A stretch of 64,000 nt of DNA from Sphingobacterium sp. SGR-19 (GTDB lineage: Bacteria; Bacteroidota; Bacteroidia; Sphingobacteriales; Sphingobacteriaceae). Below, in pieces: positions 42,476 to 52,301 of the stretch. Numbering within the stretch: the stretch's first letter is position 1; each line of letters opens with the position of its first letter. Location of the stretch: positions 62,001 through 126,000 of the forward strand of contig NZ_JAAKGS010000002.1 of the NCBI RefSeq assembly GCF_011043555.1, given 5' to 3'. The notes under the pieces are model-generated. The model searched no databases. It was not told where the DNA came from and was given only the letters and a program-made list of their open reading frames with translations. The position numbers were made by a program, and so were the translations under genes.

Positions 42476-45256
42476 ATGAAGACTGATTTTAGATATGTAT
42501 GGATATTGTGTTTGTGGTGTGTCGGAATGTGTTTTTCGCATGCGCAAAGTACACAGGTGAAATACTTATCAGGAAAAGGTAAGGACGACGGGGTTTTGTG
42601 GGATTTTTTCGTCACGGATGGAATGAATGCGGGAAAATGGTCGAAAATTCCGGTGCCTTCCAATTGGGAACTGCATGGTTTCGGCAAATACAATTATGGG
42701 TTTGATAAAGAAGAAAAGAAAGGGAAAGAGAAAGGACTTTATAAATATACATTTACCGTAGACAAAGGATGGAAGGGACAGGTTGTGAACCTGGTCTTCG
42801 AGGGTGTGATGACGGATGCGGAAGTTAAGATAAACGGAAAGTCGGCTGGCGAGGTTCATCAAGGCTCTTTTTATGTATTTAAATACGATGTTTCGAAACT
42901 GTTAAACTACAAAGGAGAGAATCTGTTGGAAGTGACTGTAGCGAAGCATTCAGAGAATAAATCGGTGAATGCGGCTGAGCGGGAAGCGGACTATTGGATA
43001 TTTGGGGGTATTTATCGTCCGGTCTATCTGGAAGCACTACCACAAAGTCATATACAACGTGTATCGATTGACGCGAAAGCAGACGGTCAGTTTCGCAGCA
43101 TTATAGAAAAGAGCGGTGATGCAGACGAAATTCAAATTCAAATAACCGATTTGAACGGTCGGCCTTATGGCGATAAGCTATCCGCACGTTTTCAACAGGA
43201 TAAAACCGAACTGAAAGGTCAGTTTTCCGATCCCGATTTATGGTCTTCTGAATTTCCTAACCTGTATAAAGCGCATATTTCGTTGTGGAGAAAAGGAAAG
43301 AAAGTACATGAAAAGGCACAGAAATTTGGTTTTAGGACGGTCGAAGTCAAAGAACGTGACGGCGTGTATATCAATGGTGTGAAAATTAAATTTAAAGGCG
43401 TAAACCGTCATTCTTTCCACCCCGAATCCGGCCGAACTACGAGTAAAGAAATTAGTATTCACGATGTGAAGTTGATCAAGGAAATGAATATGAATGCCGT
43501 CCGGATGGCACATTATCCACCCGACAACCATTTTCTCGAAGTATGCGATTCTTTAGGGCTGTATGTAATGAATGAACTTGGTGGATGGCATGGCTATTAC
43601 GACACACCAACTGGCACGAAACTCCTCAAAGAGATGATGGTGGTATCGGAAAACCACCCCTCTATTATTTTTTGGGCCAACGGAAATGAAGGTGGACATA
43701 ATCCGGAACTTGACAGCATCTTTTTTGCTTACGATATGCAAAAACGCCCATTGATCTATCCGTGGGCGGTATATGGTGGTTTCGAGACAACCCACTACCG
43801 GGAATATAACTACGGTATAGGAACTTATGACCACGGACGTAATATTGTCATGCCGACCGAATTTTTACACGGTATGTGGGATGGTGGTCATGGTGCAGGA
43901 ATCGAAGATTACTGGAAAGCAATGTGGGCAAATCCGCTGTCTGCCGGTGGATTCCTTTGGGATTTTCAAGACCAGGGATTGGTGCGTACGGATAAGGATA
44001 ATATCGTCGATACCGACGGCAACCACGGTGCTGACGGAATCGTAGGACCATATTATGAAAAAGAGGGTAGTTTCTATACCATTAAAGAGGTTTGGAGTCC
44101 TATTTTCTTCGAAAAGAGGGAAATGACTGCCGGCTTTGATGGTGCATTTCATATCGAAAATCGATACGCCTTTACGAATACAAACCAATGTTCGTTCAGT
44201 TACGAGTTAAAGAAACTGGGACAGTATGGAGAAGACAAGGGAGGGGTGACCGGGACAATCGCTGCTCCTGATATCCAGCCGTATCATCGAGGTGTTTTAA
44301 AGCTAGATTTTCCGGCAGATTGGCAAGACTATGACGTGTTGTATATCACGGCAAAAGATGTAAATGGTCTGGAAATTTATACATGGAGCTTCCCGATAAG
44401 TCGTCCGAATCAGGTCGCGGAAAACTTCCTAACGAAAACAGAAACAACTGTTCATGTAGAAGAGACGGCCGCAAGCTATGTCGTTTCTGCCAACGGAATC
44501 ACCATTCAATTCAATAAGGAGAGTGGGCTGATGGAAGAGGTGAGAAACGGTAAAGGGATTATTCCATTCAACAACGGGCCTACAATCCAGGAAGCTGTTA
44601 CCAATTTCAAAAATTTTACCGTCAAAGAAGAAGACAGTAAAGTGGTGATTGCGTCTACGTTCGATAAGAAAGAAAGTTATAATACGTTGACGTGGGAGAT
44701 TTACCCATCGGGACAGGTGAAAATGCACGTACAGTACTTTCCTCAAGAATATTTTACCAAGTTCGTAGGCGTCAATTTCTCGTTTCCCGAGGATAAAATG
44801 AAAGGCGTGGAATATATGGGAATGGGGCCTTATCGTGTATGGAAAAATAGGATGAAGGGCAACCAGTTTGGCGTATGGAAGAAGGATTATAATGACGCTG
44901 CGACGGGCGAACCTCCTTTTGAATATCCAGAATTTAAAGGGTACCACAGTAATATGTACTGGACGAAATTCTTTACGGATGAGCAATCGTTTCTGGTATT
45001 CACCGATAGAGAAGATGTATTCTTACGGTTGTTTACGCCCAAAGAGCAAGAGGATACCGACTGGAAGAATATGGAACCGACCTTTCCCAATGGTGATATT
45101 TCGTTTATGAATGGTATTTCGGCAATTGGTACAAAAACCCAAAAACCGGAGACGACGGGGCCAATGGGCATGAAGCACGTGTATTACGATTTCGAAAAAG
45201 AACCAATCCGTGCGCTGCACATGGTGCTCTATTTTGATTTTTCGGTCCAACAGTAA
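42476..45256 (+). CDS. GH2-family glycoside hydrolase (beta-galactosidase-type)
   Basis: A 926-residue secreted GH2 enzyme. Signal ends 'GMCFSHAQS' (about 24). The N-terminal sandwich contains 'WSKIPVPSNWELHGFGKYNYG' and 'YWIFGGIYRPVYLEALP'; the TIM barrel has 'IKFKGVNRHSFHPESGRTTS', 'MNAVRMAHYPPDNHFLEVCDSLGLYVMNELGGWHGYY', the acid/base Glu405 in 'FWANGNEGGHN' and the nucleophile Glu462 in 'PTEFLHGMWDGG'. The C-terminal part carries a beta-galactosidase small-chain-like sandwich. GH2 in pectin loci includes beta-galactosidases, beta-glucuronidases and beta-galacturonidases; RG-II contains beta-linked GalA, GlcA and Gal, so each fits. Spacing to both neighbours is about 12-22 nt, showing operon membership. 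Confidence 0.9.
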   Translation: MKTDFRYVWILCLWCVGMCFSHAQSTQVKYLSGKGKDDGVLWDFFVTDGMNAGKWSKIPVPSNWELHGFGKYNYGFDKEEKKGKEKGLYKYTFTVDKGWKGQVVNLVFEGVMTDAEVKINGKSAGEVHQGSFYVFKYDVSKLLNYKGENLLEVTVAKHSENKSVNAAEREADYWIFGGIYRPVYLEALPQSHIQRVSIDAKADGQFRSIIEKSGDADEIQIQITDLNGRPYGDKLSARFQQDKTELKGQFSDPDLWSSEFPNLYKAHISLWRKGKKVHEKAQKFGFRTVEVKERDGVYINGVKIKFKGVNRHSFHPESGRTTSKEISIHDVKLIKEMNMNAVRMAHYPPDNHFLEVCDSLGLYVMNELGGWHGYYDTPTGTKLLKEMMVVSENHPSIIFWANGNEGGHNPELDSIFFAYDMQKRPLIYPWAVYGGFETTHYREYNYGIGTYDHGRNIVMPTEFLHGMWDGGHGAGIEDYWKAMWANPLSAGGFLWDFQDQGLVRTDKDNIVDTDGNHGADGIVGPYYEKEGSFYTIKEVWSPIFFEKREMTAGFDGAFHIENRYAFTNTNQCSFSYELKKLGQYGEDKGGVTGTIAAPDIQPYHRGVLKLDFPADWQDYDVLYITAKDVNGLEIYTWSFPISRPNQVAENFLTKTETTVHVEETAASYVVSANGITIQFNKESGLMEEVRNGKGIIPFNNGPTIQEAVTNFKNFTVKEEDSKVVIASTFDKKESYNTLTWEIYPSGQVKMHVQYFPQEYFTKFVGVNFSFPEDKMKGVEYMGMGPYRVWKNRMKGNQFGVWKKDYNDAATGEPPFEYPEFKGYHSNMYWTKFFTDEQSFLVFTDREDVFLRLFTPKEQEDTDWKNMEPTFPNGDISFMNGISAIGTKTQKPETTGPMGMKHVYYDFEKEPIRALHMVLYFDFSVQQ

Positions 45257-45268
45257 AGAAATAATGTA

Positions 45269-48010
45269 ATGAATGGAATAGTCAAGATAACAGGGATGCT
45301 AGTTTGGTTGTGTGTAAGCTTAACAGTTTTTGCACAACCCCGTGTGGACGTGCTGCGGTGTGAATTGTTGACCAATCCAATTGGTGTAGATAAGACAAGC
45401 CCCAGACTAAGCTGGCAAATTCGGGCAGATGAACGAAATGTTGTCCAGACGGCATATCATATTCTAGTGGCGTCTTCACCCGAAAAACTGGCACAACATA
45501 TCGGCGACCTATGGGATTCAGGCAAACAAATATCCGATAATTCTATTTCCGTATTCTATGATGGGAAAGCATTAGCGAGCGACACGGAGGTTTTTTGGAA
45601 AGTAAGAGTCTCCACCAATCAAGGGGAATCCGATTGGTCTGCACCAGCGTCATGGCGGGTGGGACTATTGTATTATAAGGATTGGAACCGACGGTGGATC
45701 GGCTTTGACGGATACTTCGACAGTGATGACAAAAGCGCTGGTTACCTTAGTGCACGTTATTTCAGAAAGGAGATTTCCCTAACAAAAGAGGTGCAGCAAG
45801 CAACAGTCTACATCATGGGGCTTGGCTTATACGAGCTGTATATTGATGGTAAGAAGATCGGCGATCAGGTGCTAGCACCGGGTTTAACCGATTATACCAA
45901 AAATGTCAAATATAACGTGTTCGATGTTACGGAATCACTTCGCGGCAAAGAACACGCATTGGGCGTGATATTAGGAAACGGACGCTACTATGCGATACGA
46001 CAGGAAAAACCGTATAAAGTGAAAAACTTTGGTTTCCCAAAAATGCAGATGCAGATTCGGATTACGTATACCGACGGATCGCAGCAGACGATACATACCG
46101 ATGATACTTGGAAGGGTACGACGGACGGACCGATTCTTTCCAATAACGAATACGACGGAGAGATTTATGATGCACGTAAGGAACTACTAGGCTGGTCCAC
46201 TGTGGGTTATAATGACGTTGCATGGAGAACAGCTGAATATGTGCAAGAGCCCGGAGGGAACTACGAAGCGCAGCTAAACCGCAACATGAAAGTCATGCAG
46301 GATATCAAACCGGTTTCGGTCACAGCAAAGGACGATGGGAAATATATTATCGATTACGGGCAAAACTTTTCGGGCTGGGTCAAGATGCGTGTGCAGGGTA
46401 ACGTTGGTACCGAAGTAACTTTACGTTTTGCGGAATCGCTAAATGAGGATGGAACGCTTTTTCGCGACAATCTGCGCGCAGCGAAGGCAACTGATAAGTA
46501 TATCTTGAAAGGTGGAGCAACGGAGGAATGGGAGCCTCGTTTTACCTATCAGGGGTTTCGATATGTGGAGGTAGAGGGGTATCCTGGCGAGGCTATCGCC
46601 GACAACTTTATTGGCCGACTGGTATATGATGATATGGAGACCGTAGGGTCGTTTAACTCCTCGAATACACTGTTGAACCAAATACACCACAACGCTTGGT
46701 GGGGAATTGCATCCAATTACAAAAGTATTCCTGTCGACTGTCCACAGCGAAATGAACGTCAGGCTTGGTTGGGCGATCGTCCGGTTAGTGCGTATGGCGA
46801 AAGCTTCTTGTTCGATAATACCAATTTCTATATCAAATGGTTGGAGGATATTCGTTTGTCGCAGAAAGAGGATGGCGCTATACCGGATGTAGCACCGGCT
46901 TTTTGGCGATATTATAGTGATAATATGACTTGGCCAGGGACGTATCTGATTATTGCGGATATGCTTTATCAACAGACTGGAGATATACGCGTGTTGCAAG
47001 ATCATTATCCGGCCATGAAACGCTGGATGCATTACATGCAGGCGCGTTATATGGATGATGAAGGGATTATCACCAAGGATAGCTACGGAGACTGGTGTGC
47101 GCCGCCGGCAACCATAGAAGAAGGACGCGGAAAGAGTGCGGACAAGAAATATCCGAATCCACTCTTGTCAACAGCATACTACTATCATTTGTTGAATATG
47201 ATGGCGCGCTTTTCGGAACATACCGAAAACGGGCAGGACCGAGTGGCCTTCGAGCAGGCTGCCAAAAAAATGAAGGAAAATTTTAATAAGCGGTTTTACC
47301 ACGCGGCGGGCTATTATGGCAAAAATACGCTGACCGAGAATATATTAGCGATGTACTTCGGCCTAGTCGAAGACCAGAACAAAGAAAAGCTGGCTAATAG
47401 GATTGTAACGATCATCGAAAAGGAAAATAACGGACACCTGAGTACGGGCGTGGTGGGGACACAATGGATTATGCGTACGTTGACTGATATGGGACGTTCC
47501 GATTTGGCGTATAAACTGGCTACCAATACGTCCTATCCGTCGTGGGGTTATATGATTGAACACGGTGCGACAACGATTTGGGAGCTGTGGAATGGTAACA
47601 CAGCCCATCCAAGAATGAACTCGCAAAACCACGTCATGATGCTAGGTGATTTGATGGTGTGGTATTATGAAAACCTGGCTGGAATTAAATCCGAAGAGAA
47701 TGGGTTCCAAACCGTCGTGATGAAGCCGGAGCTGATCGCGGGGCTGGATCATGTGGATGCCAGGTACAAGAGTTTATATGGCGAAATTGTATCTAACTGG
47801 GCAAAGCACAAATCTGCTTTTGAATGGAAGATCTCTATTCCAGAAAATGCAAAAGCCGTAGTGTATTTACCTGCAAAAGAACCATCGTCGATTACCGAAG
47901 GTAACAAAAAATTAAGTGCGCATAAAGATATCGAAATACTGTCAGTGGATGCGGATAGGGTGAAGATAGCGATCGGGTCGGGAACTTATCAATTCAAAAC
48001 TAAATTATAA
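45269..48010 (+). CDS. GH78-family alpha-L-rhamnosidase
   Basis: A 913-residue secreted rhamnosidase that would cleave terminal alpha-L-rhamnose. Signal ends 'LTVFAQPR' (about 23). Sandwich domains come first ('TNPIGVDKTSPRLSWQIRADERNVVQTAYHILVAS', 'ATVYIMGLGLYELYIDGKKIGDQVLAPGLTDY'), then an (alpha/alpha)6 barrel with the signature 'VDCPQRNERQAWLGDRP' (Asp490, Glu496 as general acid) and 'HGATTIWELWNG' (Glu772, base). The C-terminal 'GVVGTQWIMRTLTDMGRSDLAYKLATNTSYPSWGYMI' is standard. Rhamnose occurs in both rhamnogalacturonan I backbone and RG-II chains A and B. Catalytic residues are all present, so activity is expected; linkage preference is unknown. Confidence 0.95.
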   Translation: MNGIVKITGMLVWLCVSLTVFAQPRVDVLRCELLTNPIGVDKTSPRLSWQIRADERNVVQTAYHILVASSPEKLAQHIGDLWDSGKQISDNSISVFYDGKALASDTEVFWKVRVSTNQGESDWSAPASWRVGLLYYKDWNRRWIGFDGYFDSDDKSAGYLSARYFRKEISLTKEVQQATVYIMGLGLYELYIDGKKIGDQVLAPGLTDYTKNVKYNVFDVTESLRGKEHALGVILGNGRYYAIRQEKPYKVKNFGFPKMQMQIRITYTDGSQQTIHTDDTWKGTTDGPILSNNEYDGEIYDARKELLGWSTVGYNDVAWRTAEYVQEPGGNYEAQLNRNMKVMQDIKPVSVTAKDDGKYIIDYGQNFSGWVKMRVQGNVGTEVTLRFAESLNEDGTLFRDNLRAAKATDKYILKGGATEEWEPRFTYQGFRYVEVEGYPGEAIADNFIGRLVYDDMETVGSFNSSNTLLNQIHHNAWWGIASNYKSIPVDCPQRNERQAWLGDRPVSAYGESFLFDNTNFYIKWLEDIRLSQKEDGAIPDVAPAFWRYYSDNMTWPGTYLIIADMLYQQTGDIRVLQDHYPAMKRWMHYMQARYMDDEGIITKDSYGDWCAPPATIEEGRGKSADKKYPNPLLSTAYYYHLLNMMARFSEHTENGQDRVAFEQAAKKMKENFNKRFYHAAGYYGKNTLTENILAMYFGLVEDQNKEKLANRIVTIIEKENNGHLSTGVVGTQWIMRTLTDMGRSDLAYKLATNTSYPSWGYMIEHGATTIWELWNGNTAHPRMNSQNHVMMLGDLMVWYYENLAGIKSEENGFQTVVMKPELIAGLDHVDARYKSLYGEIVSNWAKHKSAFEWKISIPENAKAVVYLPAKEPSSITEGNKKLSAHKDIEILSVDADRVKIAIGSGTYQFKTKL

Positions 48011-48016
48011 GAGTAT

Positions 48017-49165
48017 ATGAAAAATAAAATAGGTTTATCCATTGTTATTAGTTTTTTGTTTCTGGTCGGGACGCAAGCACAGCAAAATGCATTGCATAAG
48101 TGGCAGCAAGGTATCGTTAAAGACGAATTTATCTATGATAAAGCCGGCTTCCCTTCTTGCCACTCAGCCACGATTGTAGAGACTCCGGAAGGCTTGGTTT
48201 ACGCCTTTTTCGGCGGAACACGGGAGCGTAACCCCGACGTCGAGATATATATATGCCGTTATGAAAATGGACAGTGGACAGCACCAAAATCCGCCGCGGA
48301 TGGTGTTCAGGAAGATGGGAGCAGGCTACCAACTTGGAATCCAGTACTATATCAAATTCCTCATGGCGAGTTGTTGTTGTTCTACAAAGTTGGGCCTAAA
48401 CCATCCGAATGGTGGGGCATGCTAAAGCGTTCTACGGATGGTGGAAAAACGTGGTCGGCTGCGGAAAAACTTCCCGAAGGATACCTCGGGCCCGTTAAGA
48501 ATAAACCTGTTTTATTAAGTAATGGCAATTTAATTTGCCCCACAAGCACCGAGGGGAGTGGTTGGAATATTCATTTTGAAATTACGGCAGACTTTGGGAA
48601 GACTTGGCGCAAGGTTGGACCGATTGCGACAGGAGAAGATAATCTCCAGGCGATTCAGCCTAGTATTTTAGATCATGGGAACGGCAAATTACAGATTTTA
48701 GCGAGAAGCCGTAATTGGGCTTTGGTAGAATCATGGTCTTACGATAACGGCGAAACCTGGACACCATTGGGCAAAACAACGCTGCCCAATAATAATTCTG
48801 GTACGGATGCAGTCACGATGGAAAATGGAATGCATGTACTGGTATACAACCACGTATTACCGGGTCCTGAAAATCCGAAAGGACCGCGTACACCACTGAA
48901 CGTTGCGGTTTCTAAAGATGGTAAAAAGTGGGATGCCGTGTTGATTTTGGAGGACTCTCCGATCAGCCAATATTCCTATCCGGCCGTTATACAGACGAAG
49001 GATGGTTTATTGCATTTCGCTTATACATGGCGACGGCAAAAGATGAAGCATGTTGTTGTGAATCCTAAGAAGTTAAAGAAAAGAACAATAAAGAACGGTG
49101 TTTGGCCTCATGTGAAAGGATACGAGCTACCTACGCTCGAAACATATAAAGCAGAAGAAGAGTAA
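48017..49165 (+). CDS. Secreted sialidase-family (BNR_2) beta-propeller hydrolase
   Basis: A 382-residue secreted six-bladed propeller. Signal ends 'LVGTQAQQN' (about 22). Sialidase-superfamily text is clear: 'CHSATIVETPEGLVYAFFGGTRERNPDVEIYICRYENGQW' with the Arg of 'TRERN', 'LKRSTDGGKTWSAAEKLPEG', 'KNKPVLLSNGNLICPTSTE', 'TADFGKTWRKVGPI', 'AIQPSILDHGNGKLQILARSR' and 'SWSYDNGETWTPLG' with Asp-box motifs 'S.D.GKTW'. A true sialic acid substrate is unlikely in a pectin operon. Immediately downstream lies a cassette for a 2-keto-3-deoxy acid, so a Dha- or Kdo-releasing hydrolase is a reasonable guess. Confidence 0.82.
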   Translation: MKNKIGLSIVISFLFLVGTQAQQNALHKWQQGIVKDEFIYDKAGFPSCHSATIVETPEGLVYAFFGGTRERNPDVEIYICRYENGQWTAPKSAADGVQEDGSRLPTWNPVLYQIPHGELLLFYKVGPKPSEWWGMLKRSTDGGKTWSAAEKLPEGYLGPVKNKPVLLSNGNLICPTSTEGSGWNIHFEITADFGKTWRKVGPIATGEDNLQAIQPSILDHGNGKLQILARSRNWALVESWSYDNGETWTPLGKTTLPNNNSGTDAVTMENGMHVLVYNHVLPGPENPKGPRTPLNVAVSKDGKKWDAVLILEDSPISQYSYPAVIQTKDGLLHFAYTWRRQKMKHVVVNPKKLKKRTIKNGVWPHVKGYELPTLETYKAEEE

Positions 49166-49184
49166 AATAGATTATCGAAATAAT

Positions 49185-50336
49185 ATGTCAATAGATAGGG
49201 TGTTAAAGGTTAGCTTTCCGGGGACCTTGGTTTTTGGAAATGGTGTGCTGCAGCAGCTAACCGAAGATGTTGTGGAACAGAGATATAAGACCGTCATCGT
49301 TATGACGATTAAACCATTGTTGGATCAAATAGCTGATTTTACGGCAACATTGGGAAGAAATAATATAGAAGTGATTGTCGACACCAGCATTGAACAGGAA
49401 CCGTCGTTTTCGGATGTGAAACAACTTTTACAAACACTTGTACCATCTACCGCAGATGCCGTTATCGGTATTGGAGGCGGAAGTGTGTTGGATGTAGCGA
49501 AGTTGGTTGCAGCACAGCTGGATAATACGCAATCGTTGGATGAAATTGTAGGAAACGGTGTCTTGAGAGGGCGAAGTAAGGCGCTTATCTGCGTACCGAC
49601 GACATCGGGAACGGGAAGTGAAGTATCTCCTAACGCGATCCTGGTGGATGACGAAAATCAGAAAAAAGGTATCATCAGTCCCTACTTGGTCCCGGATAAA
49701 GTCTATGTAGACCCCTTGCTTACAATCGGTGTACCTCCCGCTGTTACCGCGGCTACTGGTCTGGACGCGTTGACACATTGCCTAGAAGCGTATACCAATA
49801 AGTTTTCACAACCTTTTGTCGATATGTACGCTTATGAGGGCATGCGTCTCATAGCGGAGAATCTAGAAGAAGCTGTTCATAACGGAAAGAACGAAGAAGC
49901 TAGATATCACGTTGCAATGGGAAGTATGCTGGGTGGCTTCTGTTTAGGGCCGGTGAATACCGCAGCGGTTCATGCGTTGTCTTATCCGCTGGGAAGTATG
50001 TTTCACTTGGCACATGGCCTTTCCAACGCACTTTTACTGCCCTATATTATGGAATATAATTACGTGGCATCTCCGAAAAAATATGCCCAAGTGGCTGTTG
50101 CTTTGGGATGCAGCCGTTTAGCTACTGACGAAGAAACAGCTCGTGCAGGCATCGAACGAGTTAGGAAATTAATCAATGCTTGTGGTATCCCGGCTCGACT
50201 GCGCGATGTTGAAATACCGAAAGAGGCTATTCCGAAAATGGCGGAGGACGCCATGAAGATTACGAGGTTGTTAGTCAACAACCCTAGAGAGATTACATTG
50301 CAAGATGCGATATCAATATTTAATGCTGCCTACTAA
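49185..50336 (+). CDS. Iron-containing (group III) alcohol dehydrogenase
   Basis: A 383-residue cytoplasmic NAD(P)-dependent oxidoreductase of the Fe-ADH family. Seen are the dinucleotide loop 'VIGIGGGSVLDVAK' near residue 95, 'VPTTSGTGSEVSPNAI' near 140, and the metal site residues in 'TGLDALTHCLEAY' and 'VNTAAVHALSYPLGSMFHLAHGLSNALLLPY' (Asp and three His). Such enzymes interconvert an aldehyde and an alcohol. The neighbours (aldolase, DUF1537 kinase, PdxA) suggest the substrate is a sugar-derived aldehyde, possibly the four-carbon aldehyde acid from aldol cleavage of Dha, which it would reduce to D-threonate. The start follows 19 nt after the sialidase-like gene. Confidence 0.9.
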   Translation: MSIDRVLKVSFPGTLVFGNGVLQQLTEDVVEQRYKTVIVMTIKPLLDQIADFTATLGRNNIEVIVDTSIEQEPSFSDVKQLLQTLVPSTADAVIGIGGGSVLDVAKLVAAQLDNTQSLDEIVGNGVLRGRSKALICVPTTSGTGSEVSPNAILVDDENQKKGIISPYLVPDKVYVDPLLTIGVPPAVTAATGLDALTHCLEAYTNKFSQPFVDMYAYEGMRLIAENLEEAVHNGKNEEARYHVAMGSMLGGFCLGPVNTAAVHALSYPLGSMFHLAHGLSNALLLPYIMEYNYVASPKKYAQVAVALGCSRLATDEETARAGIERVRKLINACGIPARLRDVEIPKEAIPKMAEDAMKITRLLVNNPREITLQDAISIFNAAY

Positions 50337-50339
50337 AAA

Positions 50340-51278
50340 ATGAACGAAATAAGAACAAGAAAAGAAACTATTGTTCCGGTGGTTGCACCGTTGAAACAAG
50401 ATTTAAGTCTAGATGAAGATGCGGTATCCCGGATATTTTCCTATTTGTATGCCAACGGAGCCACCCCTTTTATCTTAGGGACTACTGGTGAATCAGCATC
50501 GCTGTCCAACACTTTTAAAGAAGAGTATTTAAGAGCAGCTGTTGTCAGTAAACCCGAAGGTAAAAAACTATATGTGGGTATTTCATCTAATATTCTCGAA
50601 GATTCTATTTCCTTCGCCAATCTGGCGTTCGAATTAGGCGTCTCCGAAGTAGCAGCGACATTGCCTACCTATTATAAACTATCGGATGTGCAGATCGAGA
50701 AATATTATTTAGACTTGGCCGAGGCGATTCAGCCTAACCTGATCGTATATAACATTCCAGCAACGACACACATGTCTATTCCGCTCAATTTGTTAGAGCG
50801 GCTGAGCCATCATTCGAAAATTGTGGCGGTGAAAGATTCGGAGCGTAATATGGAACGGATAGACCAATCATTGGATTTATGGCGCGATCGAACGGATTTC
50901 AAACATTATATGGGCTGGGCGGGAGCCTCTGCACATTCCCTAATTAACGGTAGTGATGGCATAGTGCCGAGTTCAGCAAATTTTGCTCCCGCGATATATC
51001 GAGATATGTGCCGCGCAGCAGAACAAGGTGATTTGGAAAGTGCTTACGCTTTACAAAAGCAATCGGATGATCTAGGAGCGCTATATCAGTCAAATAAGTC
51101 CTTAGGGGAATCATTGTGGGCACTTAAGGTACTAATGAAACAATTGGGCTTATGTGAATCGTTTATGATGCCACCCTTATATACCTTGAGCGGCCAGGAA
51201 GAAGCGCATATTGTGGAAGCTTTTCAAGCTTTGATAACAAAAGATAATATTAAACTGAATTTAATTAGTCATGTATAA
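50340..51278 (+). CDS. DapA/NanA-family class I aldolase
   Basis: A 312-residue cytoplasmic TIM-barrel lyase of the dihydrodipicolinate synthase/N-acetylneuraminate lyase superfamily, which makes or breaks a bond next to a pyruvate unit. The substrate-carboxylate motif 'GTTGESASL', the catalytic Tyr137 in 'LIVYNIPATTH' and the Schiff-base Lys165 in 'IVAVKDSERNMERI' are intact. In this operon biosynthetic DapA is unlikely; a catabolic aldolase for a 2-keto-3-deoxy sugar acid fits. It starts 3 nt after the dehydrogenase stop and overlaps the PdxA gene by 8 nt, so production is tightly coupled. Specificity cannot be read from these motifs. Confidence 0.88.
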   Translation: MNEIRTRKETIVPVVAPLKQDLSLDEDAVSRIFSYLYANGATPFILGTTGESASLSNTFKEEYLRAAVVSKPEGKKLYVGISSNILEDSISFANLAFELGVSEVAATLPTYYKLSDVQIEKYYLDLAEAIQPNLIVYNIPATTHMSIPLNLLERLSHHSKIVAVKDSERNMERIDQSLDLWRDRTDFKHYMGWAGASAHSLINGSDGIVPSSANFAPAIYRDMCRAAEQGDLESAYALQKQSDDLGALYQSNKSLGESLWALKVLMKQLGLCESFMMPPLYTLSGQEEAHIVEAFQALITKDNIKLNLISHV

Positions 51279-52296
51279 GCCAATTATTGGGATCACGATG
51301 GGAGATCCGGCGAGCATTGGTCCCGAAATCGCATTGAAAGCATTGTTGGATACACGTGTGCAGAATATTTGTAGACCTATTTTGGTGGGCGATGCGGCTG
51401 TTTTCCAACAAATCATATCGCAACTGCAACTACCTATTAACGTTCACGCCATTGATCAGGTGTCGGAAGCTCAATTTGCTCTGGGAGCGGCTGATGTATT
51501 GGACTTGAAGAACACGGATTTAGCTAAAATAACGTTTGGTGAGATATCGGCAGAAGCGGGAAACGCTTCGTTTGAAGCGGTTACAAAGGTGATTGATTTA
51601 GCCCTGAACGGAGAAATTGATGCCACGGTAACCGGGCCGATAAATAAGAAATCTGTAAATGAAGCAGGGCATCATTTTGCGGGTCATACAGAGATCTATG
51701 CCCATTACACCCAGACAAAAAAATATGCCATGCTTCTCGTGGAAGAAAACATGAAGGTCATTCACGTGTCTACACATGTGTCCTTGCGCCAGGCCTGTGA
51801 CCTCGTGAAAAAGGACCGTATAGTAGAAGTAACGGAATTATTGCACCAGGGTTTGGTGAGTCTGGGCGAAAAAAACCTCAAAATTGGAATAGCGGGCTTG
51901 AATCCCCATGCCGGTGATTCGGGTCTGTTTGGTACCGAAGACGACGAAGAGATTGCACCAGCTGTAGAAGAAGCGCGCAAACGTGGGTACGATGTGGAAG
52001 GGCCGGTTCCCGCGGATACGTTGTTTTCGAAAGCTGCTACCGGTTACTACGGTGGTATTGTGGCGATGTATCACGACCAAGGACATATTCCTTTCAAGTT
52101 GACCGGTTTTAAATGGAACGCGGAGAAAAAGCAAATGGATAGTGTAAAAGGCGTGAACATTACGATGGGCCTACCCATTATCCGGACATCTGTAGATCAT
52201 GGTACGGCTTTTGAGATTGCGGGGAAAGGCGTGGCAAGCCCCGACGCGATGGTATTAGCTATTGAATCAGCTGTGCAATTGGCTTTGAATAAATAA
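51271..52296 (+). CDS. pdxA: PdxA-family 4-phospho-hydroxyacid dehydrogenase, probably catabolic (PdxA2-like)
   Basis: A 341-residue cytoplasmic enzyme of the PdxA family. Classic PdxA oxidises 4-phosphohydroxythreonine in vitamin B6 synthesis. The catabolic relatives (PdxA2) oxidise and decarboxylate 4-phospho-D-threonate or -erythronate to dihydroxyacetone phosphate. Visible family blocks are 'TMGDPASIGPEIALKA', 'ATVTGPINKKSVNEAG', 'FAGHTEIYAHYT', 'AGLNPHAGDSGLFG' and 'MYHDQGHIPFK', the latter three holding the metal-binding His residues. The DUF1537 kinase gene 5 nt downstream is the well-known operon partner of the catabolic type, so I infer the catabolic role. No other B6 gene is present. 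Confidence 0.9.
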   Translation: MYKPIIGITMGDPASIGPEIALKALLDTRVQNICRPILVGDAAVFQQIISQLQLPINVHAIDQVSEAQFALGAADVLDLKNTDLAKITFGEISAEAGNASFEAVTKVIDLALNGEIDATVTGPINKKSVNEAGHHFAGHTEIYAHYTQTKKYAMLLVEENMKVIHVSTHVSLRQACDLVKKDRIVEVTELLHQGLVSLGEKNLKIGIAGLNPHAGDSGLFGTEDDEEIAPAVEEARKRGYDVEGPVPADTLFSKAATGYYGGIVAMYHDQGHIPFKLTGFKWNAEKKQMDSVKGVNITMGLPIIRTSVDHGTAFEIAGKGVASPDAMVLAIESAVQLALNK

Positions 52297-52301
52297 TACG
52301 T

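Noticed and set aside
48017..49165. True sialidase for host glycans
   Set aside because: No sialic acid catabolic genes are present and all neighbours act on pectin.
50340..51278. DapA as the lysine-pathway enzyme
   Set aside because: Motifs fit the whole superfamily, and the operon is catabolic, so a sugar-acid aldolase is more likely.
51271..52296. PdxA as a vitamin B6 biosynthesis gene
   Set aside because: No other B6 gene is nearby, and the DUF1537 kinase partner points to the catabolic acid-sugar role.
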